From SFHK01 sp045538305 (lineage in GTDB: Bacteria; Bacillota; Clostridia; Christensenellales; Aristaeellaceae): a stretch of DNA of 26,593 nt. Each line of letters opens with the position of its first letter. The first letter of the stretch is position 1. The stretch covers positions 1-26,593 of the forward strand of contig JAZSRC010000027.1 of NCBI GenBank assembly GCA_045538305.1. Reading direction: 5' to 3'. The notes beneath the pieces are model-generated. The model was given only the letters and a program-made list of their open reading frames with translations. It had not been told where the DNA came from and made no database searches. A program made the translations under genes and the position numbers. Shown here piece after piece: positions 1-6,521 of the stretch.

Positions 1-129
1 TTTTACCCCCTAGCGCGAAAACCCTCGACAGCAGGCACTTTCGCCGATAGTTTTGCAAAATTGTTCTCTTCCGCTGATTTGAATACAGAAAAACCGCCCG
101 GGCTGGTAGCTTCAGTAATTTTCTGAAAT

Positions 130-149
130 CACCCCCTTGGGTGGTTTTT
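130..149 (+). terminator. Probable weak intrinsic terminator of an upstream gene
   Basis: A short hairpin CACCC-CCTT-GGGTG is followed directly by GTTTTTAGTTTTG. The stem has only five pairs, but the T-rich tail is in the right place. It would end transcription entering from the left. Confidence 0.5.
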
Positions 150-266
150 AGTTTTGCCAAATAGAATATCCAATCCGACCTCCTATCGTAATATTGTGAA
201 GAGCCTTACTGATCACAATTAATAATTCTCAAACAAAATTCAGATAAATCACAAACAGCTCTGCCG

Positions 267-272
267 TATAAT
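267..272 (+). promoter_or_regulatory. Candidate -10 box for the small membrane protein operon
   Basis: A perfect TATAAT lies 45 bases before the first start codon. The -35 position with a 17-base spacer reads ATAAAT, a poor match, so the promoter may need an activator or be weak. The inverted repeat at 193-219 lies just upstream. Confidence 0.4.
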
Positions 273-317
273 CCATATCGTTAATGCGAAAAACAAACGA
301 AAGCGGAGGATATAAAA

Positions 318-689
318 ATGACGAAGAAGAATTTCATGTTTCTGGTACTGACGGTTGTCGGCAGCCTGCTGTTTGCTCTGGGCATGTGCATGTGCCTGCT
401 GCCGGAATGGAATGCCTTCACTCCCGGCGTTGTGGTAACTGCGCTTGGTGCACTGGTTCTGTTGGCAATTGCGCTGGTTCGCTGGATCATGGACGGCAAG
501 CCGATGGCAAAGGTCAACTGGAACAAGGTCGGCAAGATTGCCTACTGTGTTGCGGCGCTGCTGGTTCTGGGTACCGGCATGGCGATGATCATGGCATTCG
601 AGGGGCTGATGATTCCCGGCATCATCGTGGGAATCGTGGGCATCGTACTGGGGCTTGGCATTATCCCCGTATTCAAGGGCCTGAAATAA
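318..689 (+). CDS. Small four-helix membrane protein, unknown function
   Basis: A 123-residue hydrophobic protein with about four membrane segments (roughly residues 6-27, 36-57, 73-92 and 98-117). The two halves look like repeats of one hairpin module: each has a (L)G(T)GM-type turn in the first helix, then a Pro-Gly followed by a Val/Ile/Gly-rich helix (PGVVV in half one, PGIIVGIVG in half two). The ribosome binding site GCGGAGGA lies nine bases before the start. It is followed by a related membrane protein and a broken TetR gene, so the three were probably one regulated unit. No catalytic residues are seen and no function can be assigned. Confidence 0.75.
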   Translation: MTKKNFMFLVLTVVGSLLFALGMCMCLLPEWNAFTPGVVVTALGALVLLAIALVRWIMDGKPMAKVNWNKVGKIAYCVAALLVLGTGMAMIMAFEGLMIPGIIVGIVGIVLGLGIIPVFKGLK

Positions 690-747
690 GCGGAGGAATA
701 GAAAAATGGATAAGAACAAGCGGGTTCAGGCACAGGAGTGAATTGAT

Positions 748-1134
748 ATGAACGAAGATCAGAAGAATACAACATTTCAGTATACTTACTCCGCAAGGGA
801 GCAGGAGGAACTCAAGAGAATCCGCAATAAGTATCTTCCCAGGGAAGAAAACAAGATGGAACTTTTGCGCAAGATGGACGCGCAGGTGACGCAGAAGGCA
901 ACCATGTATTCCATCATCGTAGGCGTAATCGGCGCGCTCATTCTCGGCACCGGTATGAGCTGCTGTCTGGTATGGACGGATTCTGTCTTTGCCTTCGTAA
1001 TGGGTATCATTGTCGGTGTAATCGGAATGGCGATCCTGGCTCTGGCGTATCCGCTGTACAACCGCACGATCAAAACAGAGCGGGAGCGCATTGCCCCGGA
1101 AGTCCTGCGTCTGACGGAAGACTTGATGAAATGA
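748..1134 (+). CDS. Small two-helix membrane protein with cytosolic ends
   Basis: This 128-residue protein has a charged, helical N-terminal part (about 15-50, motif LPREENKMELLRKMDAQV), two membrane helices (about 53-75 and 81-103) and a charged C-terminal helix. The membrane hairpin (LGTGM in helix one, GIIVGVIG in helix two) resembles each half of the preceding protein. From memory, similar short proteins in Clostridia sometimes carry the database name 'dihydropteridine reductase'; nothing here supports that activity, and I see no nucleotide or pterin site. The ribosome binding site AGGAG (734-738) lies inside the end of an in-frame 11-codon ORF that stops just before this gene. Confidence 0.75.
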   Translation: MNEDQKNTTFQYTYSAREQEELKRIRNKYLPREENKMELLRKMDAQVTQKATMYSIIVGVIGALILGTGMSCCLVWTDSVFAFVMGIIVGVIGMAILALAYPLYNRTIKTERERIAPEVLRLTEDLMK

Positions 1135-1143
1135 GGCCCATGC

Positions 1144-1473
1144 ATGAACACAAAGATGAACCAACGCCGTCAGGCAACGATTGAGAAGATTGAATCTGCA
1201 TTTCTTTCTCTGCTTCAGACGAAAAGTATTCGTGAAATCACGGTTACGGGTATTTGCACACAGGCAGAAATCAATCGGAGCACGTTTTATGAGAATTATG
1301 CCGATGTGTTTGCAGTTACAGTAAGTATCAGTAGGCAGATCGAAGAGAATGTAGCCCGAATTCCCAACGATGACGGTGAATTTGCCTGAATATTTGAGCA
1401 TGTATCAGCACACAGGGATGTTTTTGATGTGTATTTCAGGATCAATGCACCATTGGTTTCCGCTGACTACTAG
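1144..1473 (+). pseudogene. TetR-family regulator interrupted by a stop codon
   Basis: The first 81 codons encode a clear TetR/AcrR DNA-binding domain: helix one from TIEKIESAFLSLL, then ITVTGICTQAEINRSTFYENY, the usual helix-turn-helix with the STFY recognition helix. Translation stops at TGA (1387-1389), but the same frame continues with IFEHVSAHRDVFDVYFRINA, which looks like a TetR ligand-domain start, until TAG at 1471-1473. A full TetR protein is about 190 residues. The ligand domain is therefore broken, and the remaining peptide could bind DNA only as a truncated domain. The gene starts nine bases after the membrane protein, so it was probably their local regulator. Confidence 0.65.
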
Positions 1474-1808
1474 TTCGCATATCTGCGAAACGGTATAGGA
1501 TCAGCTTCCGGGGTCGTCAAACGGGACACGAGGCTTTTGTGAGCCAAACACGTTGGTCTTAGCCGGCTAAGTTGCTTTCGAGACGGTATCCGCCTTTATT
1601 TGACAATGGGAATGTGGTATAATGGAGGCAGCAAATTCATCTGCAATACAACAAAAGGCAGTAAACGTGTTGCGGAACACATCATTTGTCGCAGCAGCAG
1701 GGTTCTGACGTATGATTTTTCCAAATCTTGAAGCTTTCCAAGAGCCCTGTTATTAAAAAGTCATGACAGCGTTGATTCCTACAAGGATGATTCAAAGGGG
1801 GAAACATC
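1474..1808. other. Intergenic region upstream of the UROD-family gene
   Basis: No gene is seen. It contains the decayed tail of the TetR gene, a perfect 14-bp palindrome (1558-1571), an extended -10 promoter (1615-1623), and a leader of about 180 bases. The leader can form a stem between 1698-1706 (CAGGGTTCT) and 1741-1749 (AGAGCCCTG), with one G-T pair. I do not recognise a known riboswitch in it. Confidence 0.5.
1615..1623 (+). promoter_or_regulatory. Extended -10 promoter for the UROD-family gene
   Basis: TGGTATAAT matches the extended -10 pattern TGnTATAAT. The best 17-base-spaced -35 (TTTATT) is weak, which is common for extended -10 promoters. A TTGACA also occurs at 1600-1605, but its 12-base spacing is too short to pair with this box. 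It would give a leader of about 180 bases. Confidence 0.6.
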
Positions 1809-2834
1809 ATGAAAAGACGCGAACCCAATTTCGAAAATGTTCTGAAGGTTTTCAGACGCGAGGTTCCGGACCGTCCGGTTCTGTTTGAACTGTTCATGAA
1901 CATGCAGCTATATGAGGCAGTGAATGGCTGTAAGCCTGAAGGGGACGACGATCTCAGCATCGCACGTTTTACTGTCGATGCATTCCGCAAGCTGGGATAC
2001 GATTATGCCACGGTCCATGGTTCAAGCTTCAGCTTTGAGCACAATGAGCGAGCTCGGAGAGAGACGGTATCCCTGAACGACGGCGCCATCATTATTGACG
2101 AGAAAAGTTTTGAGGCTTACAAGTGGCCAAATCCCGACAGCTATGATTATTCCAAACTGGAGAAAATCAAGCCCTATCTGCCTGACGGCATGAAGCTGAT
2201 GGTCATGGGGCCCGGCGGCGTACTGGAAAATGTCATCAGCCTGGTCGGTTATGAAAATCTGTGCCTCATGCTCTACGATGAGCCTGAACTCGTGCAGCGT
2301 CTGTTTGACGAGGTCGGCGCCAGATTGGTGGGGTACTATAAGAACGTTTTGCAGTATGATTCGGTGGGCTTTATCAGCTCCAACGACGACTGGGGCTTCA
2401 ATACCCAGCCGCTGCTCTCCCCGGAGCAGATGCGCAAATACGTGATACCGTGGCATAGGAAGATTGTTGAAACCGTGCATGAGGCCGGCCGTCCCGTACT
2501 GCTGCACTCCTGCGGCAATCTGAAGACGCTGATTGATGATATCGTAGACGTAGGATTTGACGCAAAGCATTCCTATGAGGATAATATATTCCCCATCGAA
2601 GATGCCTACGAAGCATGGCATGACCGCATTGCGCTGCTGGGCGGAATTGACGTAGACTTCATTGTCCGCAAACCTGCCGATGAAGTTAAAAGCCGCGTAG
2701 CCGCTATGCTTGAGCGCACAAAGGATCGCGGCGGCTGGGCTGTCGGTACCGGAAACAGCGTACCCGAATACATTCCGATTCCGCAGTATCTCGCAATGGT
2801 CGAAACTGCCATCGGATATAATCCGATCGGCTGA
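1809..2834 (+). CDS. Uroporphyrinogen decarboxylase (URO-D) superfamily protein, MtaA/CmuA-like
   Basis: A 341-residue single-domain TIM-barrel protein of the URO-D superfamily. Members of this branch in anaerobes are usually corrinoid-dependent methyltransferases rather than haem enzymes. The motif LLHSCGN (about residues 231-237) supplies the His-x-Cys pair (H233, C235) used as zinc ligands in MtaA-type proteins; SNDDWGFNTQPLLSPEQMRKY (split at 191-211) is typical of the family. The third ligand Cys of MtaA is not evident: the C-terminal motif reads GTGNSVPEY. The start is set by AAAGGGGG six bases upstream. No corrinoid protein or reactivase gene is adjacent, so the substrate is unknown and a non-methyltransferase role is possible. 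Confidence 0.8.
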   Translation: MKRREPNFENVLKVFRREVPDRPVLFELFMNMQLYEAVNGCKPEGDDDLSIARFTVDAFRKLGYDYATVHGSSFSFEHNERARRETVSLNDGAIIIDEKSFEAYKWPNPDSYDYSKLEKIKPYLPDGMKLMVMGPGGVLENVISLVGYENLCLMLYDEPELVQRLFDEVGARLVGYYKNVLQYDSVGFISSNDDWGFNTQPLLSPEQMRKYVIPWHRKIVETVHEAGRPVLLHSCGNLKTLIDDIVDVGFDAKHSYEDNIFPIEDAYEAWHDRIALLGGIDVDFIVRKPADEVKSRVAAMLERTKDRGGWAVGTGNSVPEYIPIPQYLAMVETAIGYNPIG

Positions 2835-2965
2835 GAGGCAGCTCTTTCCGTACAGCTGGGCTGAACAATCCGTTTATTGATCAGCAGCCGGATATCCTTT
2901 CGGGATTCTTCTTCCAAATGGTAGTTTCATACGAAACAAGCAAACAGGCTCAAAATAAGCCTGTC

Positions 2966-3019
2966 TCAGACCGTCAACAAACCCCTGATTCCAAAATCAG
3001 GGGTTTGTTGACGGTCTGA
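2966..3019. repeat. Perfect 25-bp inverted repeat with a 4-base loop
   Basis: The left arm starts TCAGACCGTCAACAAACCCC and is exactly complementary to the right arm ending GGGGTTTGTTGACGGTCTGA; the loop is CCAA. There is no T-tract on either side, so it is not a standard terminator, though it may still end or stabilise the URO-D family transcript. It could also be a dispersed palindromic element or a cruciform site. Confidence 0.85.
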
Positions 3020-3205
3020 ACAGTATTCAGAAGGAAACTGTCGTTTCTTTTTGAACGCATCACTTTTCCCTGTTCTCCCTTCTCTCAGATTGTTTTCAAA
3101 TAAGCGATAACAGAGAAGAAATAAGATAGCGTTGGTTAGTAATGCAGATTATTAGAATGCAGGCTTTTGGATGTTTACTAAGTACTGTATTTTTGGGTTG
3201 TTCTG

Positions 3206-3214
3206 TGATAGAAT
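3206..3214 (+). promoter_or_regulatory. Candidate extended -10 promoter for the glutaminase-family gene
   Basis: TGATAGAAT fits the extended -10 pattern TGnTATAAT with one mismatch. No good -35 is seen at the right distance. It lies about 100 bases before the start codon at 3318. Confidence 0.45.
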
Positions 3215-3317
3215 ATGGGTAATTACGGGTATCTGACGGAAGCGCTGCATCTGCCGCATGGAAAGGGCAGCAAACCGTACCTGCCTTACAGGAGTTATCA
3301 ATAAAGGAGAGAACGAC

Positions 3318-5219
3318 ATGCGTATTGACCGCCTTCCCGCTATACCGCTGATTGCTTCGGATCCCTATTTTTCCATTTGGATGCCTGCTGACGATATGGC
3401 GTCTGTGGATACCATTCACTGGTGCGGACCGGTAAAGCCCATTCGTATTGTTGTGAATGTGGATGGAAAGAACGTATCCTTCCTTGGACATAACCGCGAC
3501 TATGAAGCGCAGCTGACGGAATTGATCGTAAGCCCCACCAAGACGCGTTTTGTTGGCGTGTACGGCGGGGTAGCGCTTGAATGCGAGTTTATTACTCCCG
3601 CTTTGCCGGACGATCCCGACCTGATGAGCATGCCCGTTACGCTGACCGATTTTAAGCTGCGCGCCTTGGATGGGCGAAAGCATAACGTGAGGTTCTGTCT
3701 GCATCTGAACGAGGCGCTGTGCTTTGAAGGCACCATTGCGCCCAGAATGGTGAGCGATGTTTTCGAGGCGGACGGCCTGAATACAGGTCTGTACGGCCAG
3801 ATGGTTCAGAAACCCTTATGCCATTCCGGCGATCATATCACCATTGATTGGGGCTACCTGTACCTTGCTTCCTCCGAAACGGTAGAGCCTTCCAACGGCC
3901 TGAACATGAAGTGGGAAGGCGAACTGGACGGGGAAAAGGCTATGCGCGCTGTAATTGCGTATGATGATATTGCGTCCATTAACTATTTTGGCGATCTGTG
4001 CAAGGCGTGGTATCGCCGCAGCGGTTTTCAGATCACCGACGCCATCCGCACTGTGTGGAACGGTTTTGATGGAATCCTTGCCCGCTGCGAAAAGCTGGAT
4101 GCGCAGGTGCTTGCCGAAGCCGGTATGATCAGCGAGGATTATCAGGCGATCGTAAGCGCGGCGTGGCGCCACACCCTTTGCGCGCATAAGCTGATTGCTA
4201 CTCCGAAGGGAGAAATGGCCTTACTGTCCAAAGAAAACGACTCCAACGGCTGCATCGGAACGGTGGACGTAAGTTATCCTTCTATCCCCATGTTCCTGAA
4301 GTACAATCCCGAACTGGTGAATGCGCTGGCGCGTCCCGTGCTGGAATTTGCTTCCATGCCTGTGTGGACCGATGACTTTGCCCCGCACGATGTGGGCCGT
4401 TATCCCTATGCCACCGGCCAGGTGTATGCGGCGCGCCGGATCTCCGGCATTAAAAACGGCGATGTACATCCTCCGTATTATCTGTATCCTGCCGGAGCGA
4501 AGGTTTATGACATCCGGTATCAAATGCCTGTGGAAGAATGCGGCAATATGCTGATTATGCTTGCCGCCGCTCAGCAGTTCGGCGCGGACAAGGCGCTGGC
4601 GGAAAAATACCGCGGTTTGCTGGATCAGTGGGTCAAGTATCTGGTGCGCTACGGCGAGGATCCCGGGGAACAGCTGTGCACGGATGACTTTGCCGGTCAT
4701 CTGGCGCACAATGTGAATCTTGCCGCCAAGGCCATTGTGGGCGTGGCATGCTACGGACGTCTGGTGGGCGATCCTGAATGGGAAGAAACCGCCCGCGATA
4801 TGGCGAAACGTTTCCTTGATAAGGTAGGCGTAAACGGAAATACGCCGCTTACCCTGGAAGGCAACGGCTGGAGCCAGAAGTACAATTTGCTGTGGGACAG
4901 GCTGATGAACCTGAACCTGTTGCCCCAAGAGTTCTATAAAAATGAAACCGCCAGTTATCTGCCCCGCATGAATCAGTACGGTTTGCCGCTGGATTCACGA
5001 TCGGACTATACCAAGAGCGACTGGTTGTGCTGGTGCGCCGCCATGGCGGATGATCCCGAAGTGCGCGCTGCGCTGCTTGCGCCCATTGCCCGCGTACTGC
5101 GCGAAACCAGCATTCGCGTGCCTTTCTCCGATTGGTATGATACCAAAACCGGTCGTTATGTACATTTCATTGCCCGCAGCGTGCAGGGCGGTGTATTCGC
5201 CCCCATGCTTGCGCTTTAA
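3318..5219 (+). CDS. Glutaminase-family (GtaA-like, DUF5127/DUF4965/DUF1793) hydrolase
   Basis: A 633-residue protein resembling fungal GtaA glutaminases and their bacterial relatives. It begins with RLPAIPLIASDPYFSIW, the family's N-terminal signature, then a beta-rich domain (about 40-270) and an alpha/alpha-barrel part with the hallmark blocks SKENDSNGCIGTVDVSYPS and DDFAPHDVGRYPYATGQVY. I chose ATG 3318 because AAAGGAGAG lies just upstream and homology starts there; a longer in-frame ATG at 3258 lacks support. No signal peptide is visible, whereas fungal GtaA is secreted, so this form should act in the cytoplasm. The bacterial substrate is uncertain: the name comes from Aspergillus, and a glycoside-type substrate is possible. 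A nitrilase-family gene follows 119 bases later and is probably co-transcribed. Confidence 0.8.
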   Translation: MRIDRLPAIPLIASDPYFSIWMPADDMASVDTIHWCGPVKPIRIVVNVDGKNVSFLGHNRDYEAQLTELIVSPTKTRFVGVYGGVALECEFITPALPDDPDLMSMPVTLTDFKLRALDGRKHNVRFCLHLNEALCFEGTIAPRMVSDVFEADGLNTGLYGQMVQKPLCHSGDHITIDWGYLYLASSETVEPSNGLNMKWEGELDGEKAMRAVIAYDDIASINYFGDLCKAWYRRSGFQITDAIRTVWNGFDGILARCEKLDAQVLAEAGMISEDYQAIVSAAWRHTLCAHKLIATPKGEMALLSKENDSNGCIGTVDVSYPSIPMFLKYNPELVNALARPVLEFASMPVWTDDFAPHDVGRYPYATGQVYAARRISGIKNGDVHPPYYLYPAGAKVYDIRYQMPVEECGNMLIMLAAAQQFGADKALAEKYRGLLDQWVKYLVRYGEDPGEQLCTDDFAGHLAHNVNLAAKAIVGVACYGRLVGDPEWEETARDMAKRFLDKVGVNGNTPLTLEGNGWSQKYNLLWDRLMNLNLLPQEFYKNETASYLPRMNQYGLPLDSRSDYTKSDWLCWCAAMADDPEVRAALLAPIARVLRETSIRVPFSDWYDTKTGRYVHFIARSVQGGVFAPMLAL

Positions 5220-5338
5220 GACTTCCTCTGCCGGTAGGTTTGCCTGTTTCTTGTTCGATAACCGGACGGCGAGGCCCAAGGCAAAGGAAGCGGGGCCCGG
5301 AGACTGAGATGCATAAAGCATGCAAGGATGGCGAAGGT

Positions 5339-6247
5339 ATGAAAATTTCCCTTTTGCAACAAATTCCCCGTTTTGGCTATGATCCTGCCTCCGCGCCGGA
5401 GCTGAAGTTTTTGAAGGAGCAGTCGGAGCTTACGCTTCAGGATACCTTTGAATTGCTTGACGAGGCCGGAAAGCGCGGTTCCGATCTGGCGGTAACCATT
5501 GAAGGCGTGAATATGCATCTTCACTGGGCCGATATGCGCTGGCCGTTTCCCGAGGTGTACGAGGGACTGGACGGCCCGTTGGTAAAGCGCTTTTGCGAAT
5601 GCGCGAAAAAATGGAGCATGCATATCGCAGCGGGATTATACCTTACAATAGATCAAAAAACCTATAACTGCGCTGTGCTGATTGATGACGAGGGGACAAT
5701 CATCGGCGTACACAAAAAAATCCATCTTCCCGCAGGGGAGGAATATCAGGTTGCTCATGGAGACTGGATCGAAGTGTTTGATACCAAACTGGGAAGAATC
5801 GGTCTGCAGGTGTGCTGGGACATGCAGTTTCCAGAAACAGCCCGCATTCAGGCATTGATGGGCGCCGAGCTTCTGGTGCTGCCCACATGGGGTTGGGAGA
5901 ATATTTACGGCTTGTGCCGCGCTTATGAAAACAGCGTAACCATCGCCGCCGCCATGGGCCTCGGCTTTGGCTATGGCCTGCCGAAAGAAAACGATCCCAG
6001 CTGCGTGGTGGATAACATGGGGCGCATTATCGCATCGGGAGATCGCGAGCATGCCGGCGTTATCACCTGCGATGTGGATATCCATAAAGAACCCGCGCCG
6101 CAATACGGCTCGGAAAACTATATTCACTTTAATAGCATGCGCCAAACCCGTTTTTCCCAGCGCCGTCCGGACTGCTATAGGCTTTTGACTCAAAAGCTGG
6201 AGCAAACGCCGCTTTACAGCCGGTACGAATGGGAAGGGAAGGTATAA
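5339..6247 (+). CDS. Carbon-nitrogen hydrolase (nitrilase superfamily) amidase
   Basis: A 302-residue nitrilase-superfamily enzyme that should hydrolyse a C-N amide bond. The Glu-Lys-Cys triad is visible: Glu55 in VTIEGVN, Lys127 in HKKIHLPAGEE, and Cys159 in GLQVCWDMQFPE. The C-terminal part keeps YENSVTIAAAMG and VDNMGRIIASG, as in other members. I start it at ATG 5339 (MKISLLQQIP), the natural beginning of the domain; ATG 5309 would add ten residues and cannot be excluded. It has no signal peptide and sits downstream of the glutaminase-family gene, so the pair may release ammonia from an amide compound in two steps. Substrate specificity (amide, carbamoyl or nitrile) cannot be read from the sequence. 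Confidence 0.85.
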   Translation: MKISLLQQIPRFGYDPASAPELKFLKEQSELTLQDTFELLDEAGKRGSDLAVTIEGVNMHLHWADMRWPFPEVYEGLDGPLVKRFCECAKKWSMHIAAGLYLTIDQKTYNCAVLIDDEGTIIGVHKKIHLPAGEEYQVAHGDWIEVFDTKLGRIGLQVCWDMQFPETARIQALMGAELLVLPTWGWENIYGLCRAYENSVTIAAAMGLGFGYGLPKENDPSCVVDNMGRIIASGDREHAGVITCDVDIHKEPAPQYGSENYIHFNSMRQTRFSQRRPDCYRLLTQKLEQTPLYSRYEWEGKV

Positions 6248-6521
6248 TGAACGATAAAGCCCGTTCGGTATCATCCGGACCGGCTGCGTTTTTTGAATTG
6301 CCGGTTTTCCGGAAACGCGTTTCAACGCCGATCGGGCATTAGTGGTATCATTCAGACATAAATAACCGAGCGGATTAAAGAAACGGAAGCGTTTAAGGAT
6401 CATTGGATCTGATCCGAGATTTTTTCAAAGAATTGCAGGAAAAGACGCGGCGTTTCAAGAATTATGTTGGATACATATTTATATTTAACATATGATGGAA
6501 GCCCGGCAAGAAAGGAGTAAA

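Larger units (their letters stand above)
1..317. other. Left-edge non-coding region
   Basis: I see no convincing coding sequence here. The stretch holds a probable terminator for a gene lying left of the window (130-150), an inverted repeat ATTGTGA-N13-TCACAAT (193-219), and a TATAAT box (267-272) with a poor -35, followed by the ribosome binding site of the first gene. Confidence 0.6.
2835..3317. other. Gap with inverted repeats and the glutaminase-family promoter
   Basis: No gene is recognised. The stretch carries a small hairpin ACAGGCT/AGCCTGT (2945-2965), a perfect 25-bp inverted repeat directly after it (2966-3019), a candidate extended -10 (TGATAGAAT, 3206-3214) and a leader of about 100 bases to the next start codon. 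Confidence 0.6.

Noticed and set aside
1600..1623. TTGACA and TATAAT as a standard -35/-10 pair
   Set aside because: They are only 12 bases apart, too close for sigma-A. The TGG before TATAAT supports an extended -10 promoter instead.
1624..1808. Cobalamin or other riboswitch in the leader of the URO-D family gene
   Set aside because: The leader length and one stem are suggestive, but I found no known conserved core and no terminator or site-sequestering helix.
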